A DNA stretch of 64,000 nucleotides from Leguminivora glycinivorella (Eukaryota > Arthropoda > Insecta > Lepidoptera > Tortricidae), in assembly GCF_023078275.1 (NCBI RefSeq), contig NC_062980.1, positions 16,200,783 to 16,264,782 on the forward strand, written 5' to 3'. Below are positions 1 to 12,400 of this stretch, piece by piece. The notes beneath the pieces were generated by a model. It worked only from the letters and a program-made list of their open reading frames with translations. It was not told where the DNA came from and did no database searches. Every line of letters starts with the position of its first letter. Position 1 is the stretch's first letter. The position numbers and the translations under genes were made by a program.

Positions 1-320
1 GATATCTGATATCGGATCGGATAATGTGAAAACGGTCTCAGACTGTCACTCAAAAGCGATTCAGCAATTGTTCATAGCTACTTTCCGATGTGAAAAGTAG
101 TAGTGCTAAATTCCTTATGTAGTCAGAAGGGTTTATTTTTTCATAGTCTTTAATCAAATAGGCCTACAATAAGCACTTTCAAATTGTCAACATATCACCT
201 TATTCTAAATATCAGAGCAATTTATTGGTGCATTGAATTTTTCGTGATCATCCATCCTGCTCTTCTGAATTTTGTCGGCGATGTGGATTATAAAACTATA
301 AAAGCCTTTTTATCTTTCAG

Positions 321-460
321 GCCATGGTATCGGCGTTCGCCACATCCAGATGAGCGTGATGTGCATTTGCATGACGGCTCTCTTTATCGCACGGAGCAGT
401 ATGGGAGTGGCTATTCTAGCGATGACTGACAAAAGTCGCAGGAACGACACTAGCGTTAAG
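321..460 (+). CDS. Gene 1 exon a (TM1)
   Basis: Acceptor TTTCAG ends at 320, donor at 461. Opens with the last two bases of a codon, then HGIGVRHIQM, the amphipathic GVRH lead-in typical of SLC17, and TM1 with a conserved Arg (ARSSMGVAILAM). Ends in phase 0 after the sequon NDT. Confidence 0.85.
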
Positions 461-3400
461 GTATTGCTTAGTTTCCAGTTTGTAGAATTTAAAAAGGTGT
501 AACGCGCCAAATAGCAGCCAGCCAATAAATAAAAAAATCTACACAATAATATACAAATTTCGTTAGAACTATTTCCTTCATACTATAATAATATAACTTC
601 ATACTGTATTATAATTGCATACATCAGAATAACACCGCCCTCTTGACAATTAGAACTAGCTTTTGCCTTCAGCTTCTCTCGCGTTAATGTCGAAAATTAT
701 GCAATGCTCCATACAAACTTCCACCCTCCATTTTAGGAGTGGTGGGTTAGAAAAAGACAAAAAGTAGCCAAAGTGACATACACTTTCCATTCAACTATCT
801 CCACTTAAAAAAACACGTCAATTTGTCGCTCCGTTTTGCTGTGAAAGACGGACAAACAAACAGACACACACACTTTCCCATTTATAATATGGATGTACCT
901 ACATAATTATAATAAATATTCTACGTTAAACACATGAAAAATTAAAGTTTCATATCGTGTCTAAAACAAACTAGAAAATATAAATCTTTATTTACATGAA
1001 CATATTTACACAATTATATAAGAAACTAAGACGAAAGTTAAAAGCTAGCTAATGTCTAAAATAGGCCCTTGAGGCATTGTACCAAGGACACTGGCGACAT
1101 TTCCTCGCTGAAAAGAAAAAGAAAGAAAGAAGAAAATATTAGTTATTATAAATATCAGTAGGCATGCCAGTGTCATGAAACCAATCACAAATGAAACCAA
1201 TCGACGTCGCTGTCAGCTCGGGAAATGCCCCGCGGGATCGTCGCCGAGTATTTTCGTAATGAAAATGTCTACCAATCTGCGGTACCGCGAACCGATTCCA
1301 TATATTGGCAGGAAATTCAATTTACTATTTATACCATTTAGCTTTTGCCTGCGATTTCAGCTGTATGGAATCAGTAATTTGGGTAGCGCCTGATAAACGT
1401 TACAGGCAATAACATATTTTGAGGTAATTGCTTAAATCAAGGAACCCACCTTTGGCGAGGAAATTCAATATTTTTTTCAATTTTAAACAGTGATTTCCGA
1501 GATAAAAACTTTCAAATGTCAGAACTCCGTCTATAACAAGACATTTAGGTATTTTTATGTTGTGTAAGTATTTTAATTTATGTTTAATTTTTTTTCATGT
1601 ATGTATTTGTAAATTTTATTATGTGTTTCTATTTACCTATGTATCTATCACAAATACTTAGACTTTTGTTTTATATTATTTTTACTTATAGTATGCAATC
1701 GCTTTCAGTCATATGATAGCAAATGGTGCAAAATAACAGTTCTCGTGTAAACGGCGCTGGTTTCATTTGGAGTTTACACCCATTCTTGATTAAGCTGTCA
1801 CTATGAACATTTCAATTACGTACTTGTTACATGTATGGAAATCCCAAGTTGAACTGCAATATTTATTGTTGGCATAGTTGAAATGTAAACACGGTGTGTG
1901 AAATTAGATTTTTATCTCTAGGAGAACAAATATTATATGTAGATAAGGCAAAGATACTAGACAAGATGAACATTTGCTTATGGGTGAGGCCATAACCTTC
2001 ATTATGAACTCTAAGTTATTTCTTTAGGTATGGCACACCGATGTCGTTCTTAGGACAGTTAAATTATTAAATACGGGCACGAAAAAATAAATAAAAATAT
2101 CAAACTTCGATACTTCGTATATTATATATTCGAACTTATAACCATAATGGCCACTATTCATTATTGACATTTTCTACATTTAATGCTTGCAATTGGCAAT
2201 TCTACTCATCGATTTTTTACTTATCAGACCATCTGAAGGTCGTAGGGTCTGTTAGACACTGCATTGCTGAATTATTCAAAAATAAATGTTCTCTCTTCAT
2301 CTAGTGAACCAAGTAGCGAAAAATAACTACGTGACTTACATAATTATATACTAGTCTTTTACTACGTTCTGAGTTCCCATAGTGAGTTTTTGACGATTAG
2401 ATTGCATTATTTTTGTTTGTTAGCGTAAATGTGGCAGAAATTAACATTGACTGTATGAAAAACGAGTAGTGTGTTTGTAGTGAACGGCGCCCCCGCACGG
2501 TTAATATCATATAAATATTATAAGTTTTCGTTGAACTTTTCGTCGTGGAACGTTCTAAAATATCAAAATCTCATGGTAAAGGATATCAGACCCAACATAC
2601 ATTTTAACACTCATTGATGTGTATAATGTTTACAGATATACGACTGGGATAAGGAGACCCAGGGCCTTATCCTCTCTTCTTTCTTTTGGGGATACATCAT
2701 AATGCAAATCCCTGGCGGTCTTCTATCCAAACGCTTTGGAGGCAAACCTATACTACTGACAGCTATGGTTGCGAACGCCGTCATCAACTTGATGATACCA
2801 AAACTTGCGGAGTTGGTAAGTTAATGCTAGTGGTTTATTTAATTATCGAAATTTTTGATATTATCAGAAACATCTGAGAATAATAATGATAATACATACA
2901 TAGTCATAGAATAAATTTAAAAGTGAAAAATTGTTGCCCTGGGCGCGACTTAGACTCTGGATCGATACTGTTGCGCTTTGCTATCTGAACCACCAAGACC
3001 TCATCCCTAATAAGCAAAACTTTCCGACACATATAATATTGTCTTCGGTTACCGCGATAGTTACTCATGAAATAAAACTATGTATTTTAAATTCATTATA
3101 CGCGATTTAATCCGTTTCCATAGTTTTATTTCCGACACATACTTAAGCTAGGTCAAAAGAACCTGTAACGAAATCTACTATGAGCGTTACAGTTCTCAAA
3201 TGGCTACGAGAGTTCCAAGTCATGTTGGAAATAAGTACACCAGTTACGATGCGCTAACCATGCTAAATTATTCTTTAACAACCAGAAACATCTGCAATCC
3301 ATGCTTAGAAGGCTTGAAACTAAAAGTGGAAAATTATTGCCTTAGGTTTTACATGAGCTCATGGCTTCTGGATCGATACTCTAGCACTCTGCCATTTAAG

Positions 3401-6400
3401 CCACCAGGCCTTTACCTAAAATAACTATAATTAAAACTATTCCAATATAATATAAAATAATGGTGGAACAGGACTTACGGATGAGGAAAAATGAGGTGTT
3501 TTCAATACCTGTCTATTTACTTTCAGGGTGGCTGGCGTCTAATGTGTGCGTCTAGGGTCTTGATGGGTCTATCTCAAGCCTGTTTGTTTCCCGCATCGCA
3601 CACACTGATAGGCCGATGGCTTCCAGCTCACGAACGAACATCGTACACCGCAGTCGTTTATGGAGGTACTTGTCCACGTTAAAAGAAAAACTTTCATCTG
3701 GCGTTTAATTTAAATTCAATTAATCGAGAAGAAAATAAAAATATCGTTGGGCGGATAGAGTGGAGGTAGACCTCCGTGAGCTCGGCGTCGGCGAAAACTG
3801 GCGCGATACCGCTCAAGACCGAGTCAAATGGCGTGCTCTTGTGTTGGAGGTCAGAACTCATTTTGGGTTATCGCGCCAGCCAAGCAAGCAAGTAAGTAAG
3901 TAATCGAGAAGACGCGTGCTATACACCAGTGGACGCATTGACACTCCCAGTCAATAATATAAAACGTGAAATATTTAAATTAGTGAAATTACTAGCCAAT
4001 TGAAATTGCCAACCTGATTCAAAGTTTTCAACTGCTTTGGTTAATTTTATTTGAGCCATTTTCATACTACTTCCGTTCACAATTTGCACAATTATTGCGA
4101 CACTAGAATAAATAAAATTAGCATTTCGTTTCGAGCCGTCTCATTTTAAATTGGATTTCTTAGCAATTTGCTAGTAAACCGCCACTTTATTTAAGGAATG
4201 AAAGTAAATTTTCTCCGAGAAAGTGTTTTAAATGAAGATTCCTACTGCTCAATTCAAACAATACTTCTAACATACGACACAATATTAATACTGATAATGT
4301 CAGTATCAAATAATGGTCATTTTAACCAAAAACGTCACTAGACACTGACTTATCGGTATCATATCGCTGTGTCATTATTTTTTTTTTAAAGAGACCGATA
4401 ATGGATTTTTACGATATAGTGTAATTATTTTTTTTTAACATTTCAGGATCAATGATTGGTACGATAGTGGCCATGCCTGTGTCAGGCATTCTGGCAGAAA
4501 CGGCAATCGGTTGGAAGCTCATATTTTATTCCATATCGGGGCTAGTATTTGTATCGGCCGCCATCTTTTACCTCCTAGCGGCAAATTCACCAGGAGATCA
4601 CAAGCTGATGAGAGATGAAGAAAGAAAATATATAGAGAAAGGATTGAATGCAAGAGGATCTAAGGTAACGGAAATTCGAAGAAATAAGAAAAATATACCG
4701 CAGCTTTCGTATAGGAGGGTGCTAGCACACATTGCTTGCCCTTAGAGTTGGTCAGCTTCAGAGATAAAATACACTAGCGGGTGAGGTGTAGCGGTCAAAC
4801 ACGTCAGCCGCGATAGCTGGAGACCCGGGTTCGATTCCCGGCTTCGCCACCAGTGGGCTTGATCACTTTTTATTTTTTCTTTAGTATCTATTTCAGTTTA
4901 TAATGAAATATGCTTTAAGTTTTATAAAGTGCTTTCCTTGTTTTCAATTGCACTTATGAGTCTATTTTTATATTTTTAAGTGACTTCTATACCTAGAAGG
5001 AAGTGGAATATTATTTTGTCTGATACTTTGTTTATTGCATTCCCAGGAAATGCGTACCCCATGGAGAGCAATATTCCGAACAAAAGTATTCTGGGTGCTA
5101 GTCGTCACACATATAGGCAGTGCTGTCAATTTTGTGCTGTTTTTCGTGGACTTACCTACATATCTGGAGCGGGGACTTCAAATTTCTTTAAAAACTGTAA
5201 GTAGGATCCGACTTTGTATGGAGAAAGAGAAATAACTATAATCAATTTTATCAATGCACGGCTCGCAATAGGTATTCTATTTTGAAATAGTAATCTAAAC
5301 GTAAACTTTACCATACGTCAAAATTCTAGATCTAGATAGGACATCAATCGTACTTGTATTTCATTGAAAAAAAACGACTTTTCAATTACAAGACAAGTCA
5401 CTATAGACATACATATCTGTATCATATCTTGCAAGCAAACTGCTTGTGAAGGTGGTTCCGGCTTCGAACCCTATAATGGCATTTATTTGTAAGATGATCA
5501 GGACAGTTTTTCTTAAGTTAATGTTTTTAATCGTTGTGTTTTATATTTCAGAGTGCATCTTTATCTGCTCTTCCATACATTGGAATGTGGATCGGCTCAG
5601 TGGCGTCATCTGCCGTTTGTGAAGAAATATACAATAGAAAAATTCTCTCCGTAGGAGTTTGTAGGAAGATATTTAATTCTATATGTAAGTACCTACATAT
5701 AATAACATTCTATGGCCAATATACAAAAACTTGATGATCTCGTATGTCGTAAGCCATAAAATTAACTAGTTTCCTATACTTAAAATAAAATATTTTATTA
5801 CTGTTTAGTGTTTACTCTTTATTTATTGCACGAAATAAAGCACCACATAATTAGAAGAAAAACATGGATAGTAGTTATGTTTAAACATAACTTCTATTTA
5901 ATAAGTCAAAGAGAAAGATATAAAGTAAATGAATTGACCGTGACGTCACTCCTCAGTATTTCATAGTAATTCCATATTAACAAATCGTTTTGACAGTTCT
6001 TAAAAAGAAGCTAATTTGACTAGTAGGAAACTAGCCTATTGCAGTGCCGGTGAGTCGACTGGATGGAGTCAGGCATTACTTTGCGGAAATCCATTTAAGT
6101 AATCCATAAATTAAAAATGTTGCTTTGCTAATCCGCAGAAAGATAACAATGCTAGTTAGTATTTTTATAGTCACTCACTCACTCACTCTCACGCATGAAT
6201 CAATTATCGGGTATCGGGATGACTAGACGAGACCAGCCATCATAATTTAAAATTTTTTTTTAATAAATATGCTAATTTGATAACAGCATCATCATCCTCC
6301 TTGAGTTATCCCGGCTTTTGCCAAGACTCATGGGAGCCTGGGGTCCGCTTTGACAACTAATGCCAAGATTTTGCGTAGGCAGTAGTTTTACGATAGCGAC

Positions 6401-9400
6401 TGCAATCTGACCTTCTATCAGGCCTTATTGGTATTAGTCCGGTTTCCTTACGATGTTTTCCTTCACCGAAAAACGGCGACTGGCAAATATCAAATGACAT
6501 TTCGCACATAAGTTCCGAAGTCACACGCTCTTACTGCTAGGCCACCAGCGCTTCAGCAGCATCGTTATCATGAAATTAATTAGTCTTAATCAGCTCTTTG
6601 ACTATTCAACTCCCGCTTCCCAAGTGCCAACAAATCATGGACATAATAATTTTTCACAATAGCTTCAACCGGTCTGACCCTTCCGCCTCGAGCGTTTAAG
6701 CTTATCAACTCTTGTCGTAAATCTTAGAATCACAATAGGACGATCTTTAGACTAAAAATCGGGTAAAGTAAGAATAGACTTGAATTATAACGTAAGAAAG
6801 AATTGAATAAATTATAAATTGTGAATTGAATAATGTGGTGTATGTACAGAAATGCTTGGGTAATTTCGAAAGGGAAATCTTGATAGTCTTGATATGATAG
6901 ATATAATGGTGATTTTTATGTGACTTTCGAAATTAGACGGCTTTCGAAATTACCCTAATGCACCCTACAACGTTCATAGCATAGAACATAAACGTGAAAA
7001 CAAACGGCGGCATTTTTTCTTAGGGACCCGGGATGAGTAAAGTTACTTGTCTTTTAAAATTAAAAATAAACATTTTGTATATTGTGTATTTCATTTTGCA
7101 GTCTGCTAAACAAATGGCTTATACAGATAGGTAGCTACCTAAAAAAGGACGGTTAGTCCATTTCGCCAATGAGATACTTCGCGCTCCTCCTGTTTTTGTA
7201 TGATGAAAGATTTTGTATGAAAATATCATACGACTAGTCTCTTACCACTGTATGTCCCTAACGTGGAAGGTATTAGTAAGGCTAAGCCAGACTATTTACA
7301 AAAACTACTACTCCTGACGCAGCTCAATGGCTGAGAACCTTGGACATCAATTTGTGACATACTTTTTATGATATAAAATACTGTATACCTGTGAACCTAT
7401 TTATGCCATACGATTAAATAAATGTCCCTAACGCCTAAGATAACATTGTAGGTACTTATAATAAAATTAACGATATTTTCATTTTTCTTTAAGCATTTTT
7501 CGGCATGTCAGCGTCACTCGTCGTGCTATCTTTTCTTGGTCCAGAGAACAAGATATCGGCCATTGTTGTTCTCGTCATCGCTTTAACATTATCCGGTTTC
7601 AACGCTGCTGGCTTTATGGTAAGACAAAAACTTCATTATTTTACGTCAATCTCGTTTAATTAGCTTCAAGAGTAAAAAAACGTTTGGATGTCAACTCATC
7701 ATCATCATGAGCATACAAAGGCCTATTTTCTAAGTGCTACTCGAATTGTACATAATTAATATAATTATGAATGTTAATAATCCATATATGTTTAAATATA
7801 AACATATAGATTTGCCTTTTTTATTGTGGAACGTACCACTTTATAAATCGCAAATTATAAACACACAGTCGCAATGATTAAATTCGCAGTCATGGACGGA
7901 TGGTCGGCTGGCGCAATTGGTAACGCTTTGGACCGGCAATCCAGGGAAGTGGGTTCGAGTCAAACGTTGGCCAGAGTCGATCACTGTTGGTTTTTTTTTT
8001 CATTGCGATTGATGTCTGCATTTATAATTTGCGATAATTATTAATACTATAAGAATACTTTATTAAATACTAAAGAGCGCGGGCACGCCGCGCGCGTACG
8101 TACCGCAGTTGTTAGGCTCATTCAGCATACAGTTGTCGTTGTGTGCGTGCGTGATGATGAGATGACACGACTCGCTGGTCCTTCGCATGTACACAGACAT
8201 AGAAATGAGCGTCCACCTACAAGTATATGGGCATGGAGAACAGAGATAAGGAGGAAAATCTGTTGAAGTAGAACAGTCGCACAAATAACCGGCTGAGACC
8301 TTTCAATTATCAAATAATCGCTTCTAAAGGAAAAAAAAAGTATGTCCCACCCCCCTCTAACTTTTGAACCATATTTAAAAAATATGAATATGAAGAAAAT
8401 TACTAAAGTAGAACTTTATAAAAACTTTCTAGGAAATTGTTTTAGGCTTGATAGGTTCAGTAGTTTTTGAGAAAAATACGGAAAACTACGGAACCCTACA
8501 CTGAGCGTGGCCCGACACGCTCTTGGCCGGTTTTGTTATATTTTAATTTTCTATTTGTGTCTTTTTATTGTGTTTAGTTATTATTTTATTTATACAAATG
8601 TATTTCCATGATCACTTAAGCCCTTTTACATTGTTTGCCCCATCTTAGGTAATGTTGTAAAAATGAAAATTTGTGACAAAATGTTTTTGGATATTAAAAA
8701 AATAAAATAAATCTGGTAAAACATCTGTCGAAATAAATAAAAAAGCTCTGATCAGGATTTAAACTCGGGACCTCTTGCTCCGTAGGCAGGGTTACTACCA
8801 AGAAAGGAAGACATTGTCAAACCCTTATTTACCTGTGATTGCAGCGCCACTTATCTTTTCTTTTATATGTGCACTTCTGATACATAAAGAGGTTGCTCCT
8901 TTATCTCTATTCTTTTTGTATATGGGCTCAAGAACAAGCGACAGACGCATTACAATACAAATGAGCATGTCTGATCTCCTTCCTTATGTGGTGCTACACG
9001 ACCCGGATCCTGAACTAATCTCTTCCAGTAGACATGCAATAAACATTCGAAGAAGTAATATTACTCACTCGAGACTTTTTTCTTAACATTAACTTTGTGC
9101 CACATCTCGTTCTGATCCATAAAATCCAATAATATTCCGCTTCACATAATTTTACGAGCTGGCATTTTACGACTACGTCGAGAAGCCTACGGCACTTAAA
9201 AAATCGATATCATTATTTTTCCTAAGTAATGATTACGGATAGGGTTTTGCCGTAGAGCAACCAACTTCCAACACGTCAGAAAGAAAAGAGCCCAAGTGAT
9301 AGTTATCTGTAGAAATGTAGCGAGCGAGAGAAAAAGAAATAGAGGAAAAAGAGTGAACAGGCATCTTCTGGGCGAGCTCACTCCATCGTAGGCCACATCT

Positions 9401-12400
9401 TTACTTTTGGCTAGTCCGTGGCCAAGAGCAAGCCCATTAATAATAAATAAAAAAAATATTTTTGAAATACTTATAAAAAGCTCTTTCATTTGACATGTAG
9501 CACAATATAATTCTAGAAACTTTGATTTTTAATTTTCACTTTTACCCCCCAAAAGTGGCCCCCATTATAGAATTTTCTTAATTTAAATTACATGTCCGTC
9601 TTTGGGTCACAGGTTTACATTTATGTGTACCAAATTTCAAGTAAATCGGTCCAGTAGTTTCGGAGAAATCGGCTGTGAGTGTGTCAGACGGACAGACAGA
9701 CACACGAGTGATCCTACCTAGGGTATAAGGGTTCCGTTTTTCCTTTTAGGTTCCGTACCCTAAAAAGATAAATAACTCACGTTAAACACAAATCTTGCGC
9801 ACTACACAACACTCATGGTTCATTCTTCGACACAGTGCAGAGGAGAGATTTTACGAATGCAGCCATTTTAACCGTTTCAAATAGATATTTCATATTTTTA
9901 TATTTGTTTTATTTAAACAGTGTGCATTGAGATTTCTTCATAATTATCAAAGACATATATAACTCCGTACAGACAGATAAAGTCTAAGAAAAAAACGTAC
10001 CTCAGTACCATACAGAAAAAGGTACGGTAGCCTAGATGGCATTACAACTTTGGGGTACGCTCAGCTAGATGGCGCTAATATTAATATTTGACATTTTAAC
10101 ACATATCAAGCTAAGAATATGGGTCAAATTGTCAAAACTGAGGTTCAAAAGTTTTAAGCCTGTATCAAGAGATGGCAGTCTATGCACTGTGATTACACAT
10201 ATTTTACTTCGACAGTAACTCTCTATTTGTAATACTCGATCCTCTTTGATAATTATACATTTTAAAAATTGATACAAATATGATTTTAAAAAATTATAAC
10301 TGTTCGAAGTTTTTAACACTTGGAATTTGATTATGGATATAACCATTAACTATAAGTACTAGTGTCAAGAGTAAAGTCAAGTGCTACCACCATTTTGATT
10401 GATCACATACAGAAAAGGCATAAGACATGGGATGTAATACAATATCCGACACTCCATCAAATTGACGTAACAAGATAGACGAGTTCCTGTGAAACAAAGA
10501 AATGCCCGTAGACGTTTCATCCAAGAAGTTAAAGACATGTTATGACGTGTCATTTTATTTGTATTTATTATTTAAAAAATAACACAGAATAACAGAAGAA
10601 CCAAAGCTCTTTAAACTAAAAATAAGTTGTACATAATTATGTGAAAAAAGTTTATACAACCTGTAAATTTAGAGCCTCGCAATTATTCATTATTTTTTTT
10701 TACTTCATTTCTTGAAGCCGAACCATAATTACTAATAGAAAGACAAATCAATAAAAAAAATACAAGCCAAAAGTCGCTGGGGTCGGATTCACTTAGCTTA
10801 TCCTGGCATGGCCTTTATATTGAAACCAATTTAGTACCCGTAGGGCTAACTCTTGATTAGTGCGACAGTATCTCGCTACGATATACATTCATACAGGACA
10901 GGTAGTCTACCTCACAGTGACAAATTCTCACCAATCATGTCCTACTCCTGCAGGATCGGTATATTGTCAAAATGTGTTGATTGGACAGGCATTGAACGAC
11001 AAAGTATCAGGACGGGTTCGTCGACTGTCAATTGTCACCGCAGTGAATCAGGCCACAGGACCAATTCAAATACAGAATTCCTATTTCAGATGTCTCATCT
11101 GGACATATCTCCGAACTTCGCCGGCGTGTTATTGTCATTGACTAACTTCTCAGCGAACGCTGGCAGCATCCTGACACCAATATTTACTGCTTTAATACTG
11201 AACAATGATCCGGTTTGTATATTCGTCAATATGTTTTACCAACTGTGTATCAATAAACTATGTTATAATATATTATACATAGACAGAATACTCGTTATTG
11301 GCATATTGGCACACCTCAGCAAGAGATACAGAACAAACGATACAGTGGAGACAAAACAAATGATTATAAATAGAGATAGACAACAGGTAGTCTTATCGCT
11401 AAAGAGCGATCTTTACCTGACAACCTTTAGGATATAATTTTTATAACATACAATGTTTATTTACCTAGCTGATACATAAACCAACACTCAAATTCTAAAC
11501 TATGAACACCAAGCGCGCAGCGGTGGCGCGATTGTAGTAAAAATCGCATTCATTACGTCTCAAAGATTGTGTCTTTGAGACTGAATGAAATAGGATCTTC
11601 CTATGTAAAAATGTACAAAATAGGTATGATATTTTATTATTCACTATTACTACACACTACTCACAATATCCATAAAATATTGCCTGTGTAAAAAATTACA
11701 CCCCGTATCAAAAATATCAACTTTTCATCCACAGACGGACGTGAGTCGATGGCGTATAGTGTTTCTCACGACAGCTGCGTTGAGTGTCATCACCAACACT
11801 GTCTACGTTCTATTTGGAAGCAGTAAACGGCAACCTTGGGATAGTCCGGATTTCAATAAATGTGCGGATCCAGGTAAGGAATTCATCTTCTGTTATCCTC
11901 TTTGTCAAATGCCTAGTCTTCTTGTTGTATCATATAACTATGTAATAACCAGAGATCGGATTTTTGTGCGTCATCTCATACTAAAAGTCATTAAAATTAC
12001 GTAAGTCACTAAGAATGTCGCAAATCCGTCCGATCTCTGACTGTAACATTCCAACGATTTAATTGGTAGCAAACATATAATATTTACTGTGACGTTCTCG
12101 TTATCGAGTATCATATTAAACACACCTAGGGTTGCAAAAAAACGGTTTTTTTTCGCTTCAAAAAAAAAAAAAAAAAAAACGTGAAAAAAAACCGCCGCGG
12201 CTGCCTGTGTTTATGTGTGTTCGCCATAACTTCAAATGCTACTGAACGTATTTTCATGAGATTTTCACCTATGAATGATTCTTGGAGAAAATTCGGGTAT
12301 ATATCATTCGTTAAGATTTCATGCGAACTGGTAGAAATATGATGATAGAAAACTGCAGATATTTTAAGGAAATTCTATAATAGGTACTTTACTCCCTGTG

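Larger units (their letters stand above)
461..2635 (+). other. Gene 1 intron a; AT-rich with repeat fragments
   Basis: Holds a MITE-like fragment (~545-660), dispersed repeats at 650-893 and 980-1118, and nothing recognised from ~1120 to 2635. Confidence 0.6.

Noticed and set aside
4779..4857. Possible tRNA gene
   Set aside because: B box is good, but the cloverleaf arms do not pair well and the sequence continues as a SINE body.
8063..8313. Two overlapping Cys-rich ORFs on the minus strand
   Set aside because: Short, frame-shifted versions of the same DNA without start context, intronic, and no recognisable domain.
10853..11437. 194-codon ORF
   Set aside because: It overlaps transporter exon h in frame and otherwise runs through intron and repeat sequence; splice signals define the real exon.
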